A DNA stretch of 64,000 bases from CAKZLS01 sp963771545 (GTDB lineage: Bacteria > Pseudomonadota > Alphaproteobacteria > Rhodospirillales > Defluviicoccaceae), in NCBI GenBank assembly GCA_963771545.1, contig CAVYTX010000002.1, forward strand, positions 2,356,001 through 2,420,000, written 5' to 3'. Made by a program: the position numbers and the translations under genes. Positions 42,772-50,872 of the stretch are shown here, piece by piece. The notes under the pieces are model-generated. The model ran no database searches. It had not been told where the DNA came from and worked only from the letters and a program-made list of their open reading frames with translations. Numbering within the stretch: the first letter of the stretch is position 1; each line of letters starts with the position of its first letter.

Positions 42772-43917
42772 TCAGCGGCGGTAACCCGTCTCCAGCCGAC
42801 GCTCCAGGTACTGGCTGTAGCGCGACATGAAGAACGAGAACACCCAGTAGATCATCGCGGCAAAAAGGTAGGCTTCCACATAGAACGCCCGCCACGGCGG
42901 ATCGGTGAGCGCCGTCTTGGCGGTGGTCAGCAGATCGAACAACCCGATGATGATCACCAGCGAGGTGTCCTTGAACATGCTGATAAACTGGTTGACGATC
43001 GGCGGAATGGAGATTTTGAGCGCCTGCGGCAGAATGATGAATATCGTTTTCTTCCAATAGGTCAGACCAAGCGCGTCGGCTGCCTCATATTGGCCGCGCG
43101 GGATCGCCTGCAGACCGCCACGGATCGCTTCGGCCAGATAGGCGGAGGTGAAGATGATGATCCCCACCTGGGCGCGCAGCAGCTTGTCGATGGTTATTCC
43201 CACGGGCAGGAACAGCGGCAACATCACCGAGGCCATGAACAGGACACTGATCAGCGGCACGCCGCGGACGAATTCGATGAAACCGATACAAACGGCTTGA
43301 ATGCCGGGCAAGCCGGACCGCCGGCCCAACGCCAACAGAATGGCCAGCGGAAACGAACACGCGATACCGACAACGGCGAGAATGAGCGTCAGCGGCAGAC
43401 CGCCCCAACGGGCGTTCTCGACGAAGGTCATGCCGAACACGCCGCCCCACATGAGCACCGCGCAGGCCGTCATCATCGCCGCCCAAAGGACCAGAAGCCA
43501 AGGCCGCCAGAACCCCGGATTGCACGAAATCACGAGAGTGGCCACGAACAGCACCGTCGCCAGAAACGGCCGCCACTGCTCGTCGTAGGGATAAAGACCG
43601 AACAGTATGAAGCGGTGTTTCGCTTTGATGAACGCCCAGCACGCCCCCTCGGCGGCCCGACACAGCGCCGGATCGCCGCCCGACCACACCGCGCCGAGAA
43701 ACGCCCAATTGATCAGGGGCGGTATGGTCTCCCATAACAGCCAGAGGCAGACCAAGGTCAGCACCGTATTGGGGATATTGGAGAACAGGTGCGTTCGTGC
43801 CCAATCGAAAGCCTTTACGGGAACGACCGGCGGCGCCTTTGTCGGCGGCAGGCCGACGTCCGTCGGTTCCTCCTCGCGGGCGGCGATTTCTCCGGGGGTT
43901 TCGTTGCGATATGCCAT
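42772..43917 (-). CDS. aapM: General L-amino acid ABC transporter permease (AapM)
   Basis: The 381-residue inner-membrane protein has a long N-terminal cytosolic and membrane part and the HisM-type permease core with E-A-I-R-G-G-L-Q-A-I-P-R-G-Q-Y-E-A-A-D-A-L-G, the coupling helix for AapP. It starts three bases after aapQ and is 16 bases before aapP. Confidence 0.95.
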   Translation of the reverse strand: MAYRNETPGEIAAREEEPTDVGLPPTKAPPVVPVKAFDWARTHLFSNIPNTVLTLVCLWLLWETIPPLINWAFLGAVWSGGDPALCRAAEGACWAFIKAKHRFILFGLYPYDEQWRPFLATVLFVATLVISCNPGFWRPWLLVLWAAMMTACAVLMWGGVFGMTFVENARWGGLPLTLILAVVGIACSFPLAILLALGRRSGLPGIQAVCIGFIEFVRGVPLISVLFMASVMLPLFLPVGITIDKLLRAQVGIIIFTSAYLAEAIRGGLQAIPRGQYEAADALGLTYWKKTIFIILPQALKISIPPIVNQFISMFKDTSLVIIIGLFDLLTTAKTALTDPPWRAFYVEAYLFAAMIYWVFSFFMSRYSQYLERRLETGYRR

Positions 43918-43920
43918 GGC

Positions 43921-45129
43921 TCAGCGCGCCCCCGAGAGGGCGATCCGCCGGTTATACCAGTTCATGAACCCCGAGATGGAGAGGCTCACGGTCAGGTAAA
44001 CCAGCATGATGATGGCGACGCCCTCGATCGCCTGGCCGGTCTGGTTGATGGACGTGTTGGCGACGCTGACCAGATCCGGAAACCCGATCGCAACCGCCAG
44101 CGACGAGTTCTTGGTGAGGTTGAGAAACTGGCTGGTCAACGGCGGAATGATGACCCGGAGCGCCTGCGGCAACAGGATCAGCCGCATCACCAGCGACCTG
44201 CGCAGACCGAGCGCGAGGCCCGCCTCGGTCTGGCCATGGGAAACGGCGAGGATGCCGCCGCGCACGATTTCGGCGATGTAGGTCCCGGTGTAGAACACGA
44301 GGCCGATGAGCAGGGCGGCGAACTCCGGCGACAGCGTGGCGCCACCCTGGAAGTTGAAGCCCGTGAGCTCGGGCGCGTCCATGGCCGTGGGCGCGCCGCC
44401 GTGCAACCAGGAGGCGAGCGGCAGGCCGATGATCAGCGCCAGCCCGACCCGAAACGCGGGAAAGAGCTGGCCGGTTCGCTCCTGGCGTTTGCGGCTCCAA
44501 ACCGTGATGCCCCATGCCGCCAGAATTCCGGCCGCCAGCGCCACCAGCATGGCCGACCCAGTCGCGCCCCAGTCGGGAACCGGAATGCCGAAGCCGCGAT
44601 TGCTGAGGAACACGCCGGAGACCGGGTTGTACGCCCGGCGCGGGCTCGGCAGCCCCTCGGTAATCAGCGAATACCAGAAGAATAGTTGCAGCAGGACGGG
44701 AACATTCCGGAGCCCCTCCACATAGAAGGTCGCGAATTGGGCGATCAGCCAGTTACTGGACAACCGGGCGACGCCGGCGACGGTGCCGAGAATGGTGGCC
44801 AGGACGATGCCGATAGCCGACACCTTCAGCGTGTTGAGAACGCCCACCACCAGCACCCTGAAATAGGTGTCCGCGGGACTGTAGGCAATGGGGCTTTCGC
44901 TGACCTCGAAGCCGGCTTCGCGCTCCAGAAACCCCAACCCGGTGGCGATGTTGCGGTTCGCCAGATTGGTCAGTGTGTTGTTGACGAGGTACCAGCCGAG
45001 CAGGGCGACAAGTCCGAGAACGACAATTTGATAGAGAATGGCGCGGTAACGCCGGTCATTCCACCACGCGACGCTCGGCAGAGCGCCCCGCTGGGTGGCG
45101 GCGGGTGGACGCGTTGGGACCATCGGCAT
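43921..45129 (-). CDS. aapQ: General L-amino acid ABC transporter permease (AapQ)
   Basis: This 402-residue permease has about eight membrane segments and the coupling motif E-I-V-R-G-G-I-L-A-V-S-H-G-Q-T-E-A. Its length and the inserted middle part (residues about 180-270) match AapQ rather than shorter HisQ-type permeases. The MITE-like element at 45141-45409 separates it from aapJ. Confidence 0.95.
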   Translation of the reverse strand: MPMVPTRPPAATQRGALPSVAWWNDRRYRAILYQIVVLGLVALLGWYLVNNTLTNLANRNIATGLGFLEREAGFEVSESPIAYSPADTYFRVLVVGVLNTLKVSAIGIVLATILGTVAGVARLSSNWLIAQFATFYVEGLRNVPVLLQLFFWYSLITEGLPSPRRAYNPVSGVFLSNRGFGIPVPDWGATGSAMLVALAAGILAAWGITVWSRKRQERTGQLFPAFRVGLALIIGLPLASWLHGGAPTAMDAPELTGFNFQGGATLSPEFAALLIGLVFYTGTYIAEIVRGGILAVSHGQTEAGLALGLRRSLVMRLILLPQALRVIIPPLTSQFLNLTKNSSLAVAIGFPDLVSVANTSINQTGQAIEGVAIIMLVYLTVSLSISGFMNWYNRRIALSGAR

Positions 45130-45140
45130 CTCCGAGCATT

Positions 45141-45409
45141 AAAGTCCGGCTCGTAATGTATTGTGTGTTTTCAAAGCCTTGTGTTCGTGACTCCGGCAGG
45201 AGAGACGGCCGCCGTGATGCTGGAGCATCACAAGGGCGGCTCGACGCACCGTGGCGCGAACACAAGGTTCCCGAAGGGCGAGCTGGAAGGGTGTCCCCGC
45301 GGCGTCAACGCCCCTCGACGATGCTCCAGCATCGCCTTCGGCACGTTTCCTGGCGAGGACATCCTTCCAACTCGTTGAAAATACACAATACATTATGAGC
45401 CGGACTCTT
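45141..45409. mobile_element. MITE-like element with about 34-bp terminal inverted repeats
   Basis: AGTCCGGCTCGTAATGTATT followed by GTGTGTTTTCAA at the left end matches, inverted and with two or three mismatches, the right end at 45375-45409. TA flanks both sides, the usual target of IS630/Tc1-type elements. The inside has no gene but has further inverted palindromes (GATGCTGGAGCATC near 45217 and GATGCTCCAGCATC near 45320). It sits between aapJ and aapQ inside the operon. Confidence 0.85.
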
Positions 45410-45453
45410 AGGCCGCCGTCCCCGGTTGCCCAGGGAACAGCGGCGCTTTCGGC

Positions 45454-46479
45454 TTAGCGGAATGCCGGCGAGTAGATCAACCCGCCCTTGGTCCACATGG
45501 CGTTGAGGCCGCGCGGCAGCTCCAGCTTGGAGTCCATGCCGACGTTGCGCTCATAGATCTCGCCATAGTTGCCCACCTGCTTGATGATGTTGTAGGCCCA
45601 GGCTTCGTCGAGACCCAGGGCGGCGCCCATGCCGGGGGTCACGCCCACCAGACGCATCACGGTGGGATCCGTCGAGTTCTTCGCTTCGTCCACGTTGGCC
45701 GAGGTGACGCCCTTCTCTTCGGCCTCCATGGTTGCGTAGATGGCCCATTTGACGATGTCGAACCACTGATCGTCGCCGTGGCGGACGGCCGGCGCCAGCG
45801 GCTCTTTCGAGATGATCTCCGGCAGAATAACGTGATCGGCCGGATTGGGAGTGTCATTGGCGCGGATCGCGGCGAGCTGGGAAGCATCGGACGTAATGGC
45901 GTCACATCGTCCGGCTAGGTAAGCGGCGGTGACTTCCTCGTACTTTTCGATGGTCACCGGCGTGAAGTTCATATTGTTGGCCCGGAAGTAGTCGGCAAGG
46001 TTCACCTCGGTGGTGGTGCCGGTCTGCACGCAAACGGTGGCGCCGTCGAGTTCAAGCGCGCTCTTCAAGTCGAGGGACTTCTTCACCATAAAGCCCTGGC
46101 CGTCGTAATAGGTGGTGACCGTGAAATTCAAGCCGTTGGCGGTGTCCCGCGTCAGCGTCCATGTGGTGTTGCGCGACAAGAGGTCGATTTCGCCCGACTG
46201 CAACGCGGTCAGCCTCGCCTGAGCGCTGAGGGGAACGTACTTGATCTTGGTGGCGTCGCCAAACACCGCGGCCGCGACCGCGCGGCATATGTCGACATCG
46301 AGGCCCGCCCAGTTGCCCTTTTCGTCCGGCGCGCCGAACCCGTAGAGGCCGGTGTGGACACCGCAGACCAACTCGCCGCGCGCCTTCACCGCATCGAAGG
46401 TGTCGCCCGCGAAGACGCTGGAAACGCCGCCGATCAGAACCACGCCGGCCATGGCGGCAACACGCATAAATGGCTTCAT
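45454..46479 (-). CDS. aapJ: General L-amino acid ABC transporter binding protein (AapJ)
   Basis: The 341-residue secreted protein has a signal peptide (cleavage after V-F-A) and the PAAT-family fold with G-V-H-T-G-L-Y-G-F, W-A-G-L-D-V-D-I-C-R-A-V-A-A-A and R-N-T-T-W-T-L-T-R-D. It captures many L-amino acids in the periplasm for AapQMP. It is the first gene of the operon, divergent from bioM. Confidence 0.95.
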   Translation of the reverse strand: MKPFMRVAAMAGVVLIGGVSSVFAGDTFDAVKARGELVCGVHTGLYGFGAPDEKGNWAGLDVDICRAVAAAVFGDATKIKYVPLSAQARLTALQSGEIDLLSRNTTWTLTRDTANGLNFTVTTYYDGQGFMVKKSLDLKSALELDGATVCVQTGTTTEVNLADYFRANNMNFTPVTIEKYEEVTAAYLAGRCDAITSDASQLAAIRANDTPNPADHVILPEIISKEPLAPAVRHGDDQWFDIVKWAIYATMEAEEKGVTSANVDEAKNSTDPTVMRLVGVTPGMGAALGLDEAWAYNIIKQVGNYGEIYERNVGMDSKLELPRGLNAMWTKGGLIYSPAFR

Positions 46480-46715
46480 TGTGTTTTCTCCCTTTGTTTT
46501 TCATTTAACAGACGTATCTTGCGCTCAGCCTTGTTTCGCGCGAGGCGGGCCGATGTCATTGTTTTTTTCAAGTCTGTATCCAATACATTGTGGAATAATT
46601 TCTTGGTCCGCAGCAACAATTAATCGTATTGCCTCCCAATAGAGCCTCTTTTATTTCCGTCGAATTACTCATTTGGGGGAACAAAGAGGGACGTTTTTTC
46701 CGGAACCGCACGGCC

Positions 46716-47390
46716 ATGATCGAAATCGCCAACGTCAGTCACCGCTTTGGTGAGAAAACCGTGCTCGAGGGTATCGGCCTGACCATTACCGAGCGCCGGG
46801 TCGCCATCATCGGCAGCAACGGCTCGGGAAAAAGCACGTTCGCGCGGCTGCTCAACGGGTTGCTGGTGCCGGACGAAGGAACGGTTCGGATCGATGGCGC
46901 GGATACCCGGCGCGATGTCAAGGCGGTGCGGCGAAAGGTGGGGTTCGTGTTCCAGAACCCGGATGCGCAGATCGTCATGCCGCTGGTCGAGGAAGACATC
47001 GCCTTCGGGCTCAAGAACCAGAAACTTGCTCGCCCCGAAATCGCCCGCAAGGTGAACGAGATTTTGGATCGCTACAGTCTTGGCGATCTCCGCCATCACC
47101 CTACTCACAGCCTCAGCGGCGGCGAGAAGCAGCTCTTGGCGCTGTCGTCGGTGTTGGTGATGGAACCGGAGTACATCGTCCTCGACGAGCCGACCACGCT
47201 TCTGGACCTCCGCAACAAGCGCATGATCCTGCGGATTCTGGAAGCGTTGCCGCAAACCGCCATCGTCGTTTCCCACGATCTCGACATGCTGGATGGTTTC
47301 GAACGGGTGATCGTGTTCGACCGGGGCCGCGTGGTCATGGATGGCCCGCCGGATACCGCCATCGCCCATTATGCCGAGTTGATGTCGTGA
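46716..47390 (+). CDS. bioM: Biotin ECF transporter ATPase (BioM)
   Basis: The 224-residue protein from the ATG at 46716 has Walker A G-S-N-G-S-G-K-S-T, Q-loop F-V-F-Q-N-P-D-A-Q-I-V, signature L-S-G-G-E-K-Q-L-L-A-L and Walker B Y-I-V-L-D-E-P-T-T. The N-P-D-A-Q segment is typical of energy-coupling factor ATPases. The gene order bioM-bioN-bioY identifies the substrate as biotin. No BioR box is evident in the short upstream region. Confidence 0.92.
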   Translation: MIEIANVSHRFGEKTVLEGIGLTITERRVAIIGSNGSGKSTFARLLNGLLVPDEGTVRIDGADTRRDVKAVRRKVGFVFQNPDAQIVMPLVEEDIAFGLKNQKLARPEIARKVNEILDRYSLGDLRHHPTHSLSGGEKQLLALSSVLVMEPEYIVLDEPTTLLDLRNKRMILRILEALPQTAIVVSHDLDMLDGFERVIVFDRGRVVMDGPPDTAIAHYAELMS

Positions 47391-48010
47391 ACCTCGGCCT
47401 CTACGTCCATCGGAACTCTCCGCTTCATCGATTGCCCGCGGGCGCCAAGCTTGTCATGCTGTTCGCCGCCGGCGCCGGCGTGTTCATGGTTTCGAACCCG
47501 CTCTGGCTGCTGCCCGTCCTCGGAGCCGTCGGAGGCTTGTTCGTCGTCGCCCGCGTGCCCGTCCGCGCGGCCCTCCGCCAGCTTCGTCCCGCCGCCATTC
47601 TGATTGCGATCATTTTCCTCGTTCACGGAGCCTTCACGAGCTGGGGGCTGGGGTTTCTGGTGGTGCTGCGGTTCGCCATTCTGCTCTTGCTGGCGGTTCT
47701 TGTGACATTCACCACCCGCGTTTCGGAGATGATCGAGACGTTGGAGCGGGCGCTCGCGCCGCTGGCGCCGCTTGGCGTCAACCCGGAGAAGGTCAGTTTG
47801 AGCCTGTCGCTGGCGCTCCGTTTCATTCCGCTGCTGTTCGATCGGTTTGTCGAAATCCGGGAAGCGCAGCGGGCCCGCGGTCTGGATCGCAACATCGTCG
47901 CGCTGCTCATGCCGCTGATGGTCAAGACCTTGAAAATGGCCGACGACCTCACCGAAGCCATCGAGGCCCGCGGTTACGACCCGGGTCGCGCGCCGGCCGA
48001 GCGAAAGTAA
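47387..48010 (+). CDS. bioN: Biotin ECF transporter transmembrane coupling protein (BioN)
   Basis: The 207-residue membrane protein starts at a GTG overlapping the bioM stop by four bases. It has the ECF T-component features: N-terminal L-Y-V-H-R-N-S-P-L-H-R-L-P-A-G-A-K, about five helices and the A-R-G motifs (A-Q-R-A-R-G-L-D and E-A-R-G-Y-D-P) that couple the ATPase to BioY. Confidence 0.92.
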   Translation: MNLGLYVHRNSPLHRLPAGAKLVMLFAAGAGVFMVSNPLWLLPVLGAVGGLFVVARVPVRAALRQLRPAAILIAIIFLVHGAFTSWGLGFLVVLRFAILLLLAVLVTFTTRVSEMIETLERALAPLAPLGVNPEKVSLSLSLALRFIPLLFDRFVEIREAQRARGLDRNIVALLMPLMVKTLKMADDLTEAIEARGYDPGRAPAERK

Positions 48011-48026
48011 TACCGTCGGATACCGT

Positions 48027-48066
48027 CAATGACCGTTGGCATATGGCAATGACCGTGGGTATATGA
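48027..48066. repeat. 20-bp tandem repeat between bioN and bioY
   Basis: CAATGACCGTTGGCATATGG at 48027-48046 is followed directly by CAATGACCGTGGGTATATGA. The pair lies 50-90 bases before the bioY start and may be an operator or a slipped-strand duplication. Confidence 0.75.
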
Positions 48067-48117
48067 TCCCCCGGGCGGCCGCCCGCTGGGGCCATTTTGG
48101 ATAGGAGAGCCCGCGCG

Positions 48118-48678
48118 TTGAACACCCGTGACATCGTTTACATCGCGCTTTTCGCCGCCTTGCTGGCGGCGCTGGGCATGTTTCCGCCAATTTTCTTGCC
48201 GCTTCTGACCGTGCCGATCACGGCGCAGACCTTGGGCGTGATGCTGGCCGGATCCGTTTTGGGCGCCCGGCGCGGCGGCCTCGCGGTCCTTCTGTTCCTG
48301 GCGCTCGCCGCCGCCGGTGTCCCGATTCTCGCTGGCGGGCGTGGCGGATTCGGTGTTTTTCTCGGACCGAGCGGGGGCTTCCTGTTTGCCTGGCCCCTAT
48401 GCGCCTTCGTCATTGGCCTGATGGTGGAGCGAACCTGGCGCCGATTGAGTTACGTCAACGCCTTCGTCATCAACGCCGTGGGCGGTGTCTTTTTGTTGTA
48501 CGCGTTTGGCGTCCCCTGGGTCGCTTTCAGCACGGAGATCGGGCTGTGGAAGGCTTTCTTGGGATCCATGGGTTTCGTCCCCGGTGACATCATCAAGGCG
48601 GCGATCGCCGCCTACGTCGCCGTCACCCTCAAGCGCGCGTATCCGATCATCGAGGCGCGATCGGCCTCCGCGGATTGA
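48118..48678 (+). CDS. bioY: Biotin transporter substrate-capture protein (BioY)
   Basis: The TTG at 48118 has AGGAGAG eight bases upstream and gives 186 residues starting N-T-R-D-I-V-Y-I-A-L. The protein has six helices and the BioY motifs L-T-V-P-I-T-A-Q-T-L-G-V-M and G-P-S-G-G-F-L. It binds biotin and works with BioMN. A longer TTG start at 48097 has no good ribosome site. The end of the gene adjoins a remnant of an unrelated gene (48679-48860). Confidence 0.92.
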   Translation: MNTRDIVYIALFAALLAALGMFPPIFLPLLTVPITAQTLGVMLAGSVLGARRGGLAVLLFLALAAAGVPILAGGRGGFGVFLGPSGGFLFAWPLCAFVIGLMVERTWRRLSYVNAFVINAVGGVFLLYAFGVPWVAFSTEIGLWKAFLGSMGFVPGDIIKAAIAAYVAVTLKRAYPIIEARSASAD

Positions 48679-48860
48679 TGCCGGAAGAGCACGGTAACCC
48701 CGTATGGGAACACCACCGCGAATCCATGAGCGCCCGCCGGCACGGCAATGGACGTTTCGGCTCGCCGGTCGGTGTTTTGCAAGGCGTGCACGTTGATTTT
48801 CTTGCCCAGGAGCAAAGCGCGCACTTTGAGCACAGTCCACTCGTTCAAACGATCGGTCAT
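48679..48860 (-). pseudogene. RMD1/DUF155 family N-terminal remnant
   Basis: Reading from the ATG at 48860, about 56 residues (V-R-A-L-L-L-G-K-K-I-N-V-H-A-L to F-P-Y-G-V-T-V-L-F) match the start of RMD1/DUF155 proteins. The similarity stops at the end of bioY, and the frame runs on into antisense bioY sequence. The rest of the gene is missing, so a deletion fused it to bioY's 3' end. Confidence 0.7.
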
Positions 48861-49279
48861 GTGAACTTGTAAGTGACGAGAACGTCCATTGGGATGTGGG
48901 AGAGGGCAATACCGCCAACGGCAAGAAACGGTCGCTCAATCGGCTGGCGCGGCAACAGCCTAAAAAATCAACCGGGACCGAGCCCCGAAGCAGAGCAGCC
49001 CCGGCCGGGAGCACGCCGTCGCACCCTTCTCTCGGTCAAGCTACCACCACCAAGCATAAACGGCGTGGTCATTGCGGGCGCGCCTCGCCAAATCCGGTCG
49101 CGGGTCGAGAATGCCCGCGTACCAGTTCAACATCGATACCACCATTTCAAGCCACTGCCCGGCAACGGCGGCTTGTATCCCTACCATTTGACCGCAGGGT
49201 AATCTCATTACAATCTCCCGTTTCCGAACCTCGTTTTTAACATCAAATGAAGGAAAAAAACCAGCGGATTGTTAGAATA
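48861..49279. other. Non-coding stretch between remnants, no gene seen
   Basis: This 419-base stretch lies between the RMD1 remnant and the ISAs1 remnant. Short frames exist on both strands but none has family features or a ribosome site. It is probably debris from lost genes. Confidence 0.5.
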
Positions 49280-49856
49280 CCAGGGCAATCGGGCGAAGGC
49301 GTTGGTGACAAGGAGGTAAAGTTCTGAATCCATTGCTGGCCTTGGAATTGGCAAGAGAGGTCACGATGGAGATGGACGAAGCGATTGGCAAGGGCGTTGT
49401 TTTTCTGGAGTATTTCCGCGATCTACCGGACCCTCGGCAGGCCGGCAAGGTGGTGTATCCGCTCGACGGGATTCTGCTGCTTTGCCTGTTGGCGGTTCTG
49501 GCCGGGGCGGAGACCTTCACCGATATCGCCCGCTTCGGGGCGAAGAAGCTGGGGTTGTCGCGGCGCTTCCGGCCGTTTCGCGACGGCGCCCCCGCCCATG
49601 ACCATCTGGGCGACATCTTCGCCATCGAGAACAGCCCGCACTGGGTCATGGACATGATCTTTCGCGACGATGAATGCCGCGCGCGAACCGATCACGCCCC
49701 CGCCAACGTCACCACCATCAAGCACAGGGCCCTCAATCTTCTCCGCAAGGCGCCAGGCAGGGACTCGCTGCGCCTCCGGCGCAAAGTCGCCGCTTGGGAC
49801 AACGACTTCCTCGCAAGCCTCATCGCCGCATGAGCCGTTCACCCAATTCCCCCGAT
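49280..49856 (+). mobile_element. ISAs1-family insertion sequence with internal deletion
   Basis: The element starts near CCAGGGCAATCGGGCGAA (49280) and ends near TTCACCCAATTCCCCCGA (49838-49856), which is a rough inverse of the start, about 70% matching. It carries only one shortened transposase frame, so it cannot move by itself. Confidence 0.7.
49366..49833 (+). pseudogene. ISAs1 transposase with the middle deleted
   Basis: The 155-residue frame joins the family's N-terminus (F-L-E-Y-F-R-D-L-P-D-P-R-Q and G-A-E-T-F-T-D-I-A-R-F-G) directly to its C-terminus (N-S-P-H-W-V-M-D-M-I-F-R-D-D-E-C and T-T-I-K-H-R-A-L-N-L-L-R-K). Full ISAs1 transposases are about 370 residues, so about 215, including most of the DDE core, are lost. 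AAGGAGGT lies upstream. The join is in frame near residue 88. Confidence 0.88.
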
Positions 49857-49912
49857 GCGAAGGGTCGCGTAGGCAGTTTGAACGCCGGGACCTCGATGGT
49901 ACAGTGAGGGCC

Positions 49913-50746
49913 ATGGATCGAAACATAGGACTTCCCATCGCCGAATTGCTGCGCTGGCAGATGGAAGCGGGCGTGGACGAGACCATCGGCGAGCATCCGG
50001 TCAATCGATACGAAAGCGCCACTCCCGCCACGCGGGCGCCGGCGGCGCGAACGGCGGCGGCCGTCCACGGTCCGGGAGCCGCTTCGCCATCCCCATCCCC
50101 GTCCCCTTCCCCGTCCCCGTCCCCGCCGCCGGCACGCGAGCGCGCCGTGCATACGGCCGCGGACCTCGCGGGCCGCGCCAATACCCTGGAAGAGCTTCGC
50201 GCTGCTCTCGAGGCCTTCGATGGTTGCGCGCTCAAGCACACCGCCACCAACTTGGTGTTCGCCGACGGCAATCCGGAAGCCCGGATCGTCCTGATCGGCG
50301 AGGCGCCGGGAGCGGAAGAGGACCGCAAGGGGCTGCCGTTCGTGGGCCCGAGCGGGCGTCTGCTCGACCGGATGCTGGCCTCCATCGATCTCGACCGGAC
50401 CACGGTGTTCATTTCCAACATCATTTACTGGCGCCCGCCCGGCAACCGCAACCCGGCCACCAGCGAGGTGGCCATGTGCATGCCGTTCGTCGAGAAGCTG
50501 TTGGAATTGGTGGACCCAGACATCCTGGTGGCGCTCGGCGGACCGTCGGCCAGCGCGCTTCTGGGACAAAAGGAGGGTATCGGCAAGCTGCGGGGACGCT
50601 GGTTCACCTATCAGACTCCCAGGCTGGCGCGCCCCATCGCGGCGCGGGCGCTGTTCCACCCCGCTTATCTTTTGCGGTCACCCGCCCAGAAAAGACTGGC
50701 GTGGCGGGATCTGCTCGCCATTAGAGAGAGAATTAAATCTTTGTAA
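49913..50746 (+). CDS. Uracil-DNA glycosylase, family 4
   Basis: The 277-residue protein from the ATG at 49913 has a family-4 UDG core: G-E-A-P-G-A-E-E-D-R-K-G-L-P-F-V-G near residue 127, N-I-I-Y-W-R-P-P-G-N-R near residue 168 and L-F-H-P-A-Y-L-L-R-S-P near residue 247. It removes uracil from DNA. Family-4 cysteines for the iron-sulfur cluster are reduced in number here (the visible ones are Cys105 and Cys189). A proline-serine repeat lies at residues 58-72. Confidence 0.88.
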   Translation: MDRNIGLPIAELLRWQMEAGVDETIGEHPVNRYESATPATRAPAARTAAAVHGPGAASPSPSPSPSPSPSPPPARERAVHTAADLAGRANTLEELRAALEAFDGCALKHTATNLVFADGNPEARIVLIGEAPGAEEDRKGLPFVGPSGRLLDRMLASIDLDRTTVFISNIIYWRPPGNRNPATSEVAMCMPFVEKLLELVDPDILVALGGPSASALLGQKEGIGKLRGRWFTYQTPRLARPIAARALFHPAYLLRSPAQKRLAWRDLLAIRERIKSL

Positions 50747-50872
50747 ACTTTTATCTTAATTCTGTTAATGTGCGATATTTATCGATTTTGACTGAAGATG
50801 GTGCTGTTCTTGTTGCGATAATCTTAAATATATTTATACTTGGCAAGTCGTGGTTTGGTCTGGGGGTCGTCA

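Noticed and set aside
46480..46716. BioR box or riboswitch upstream of bioM
   Set aside because: I found no TTATMTATAA-like palindrome and no recognisable riboswitch core in this region.
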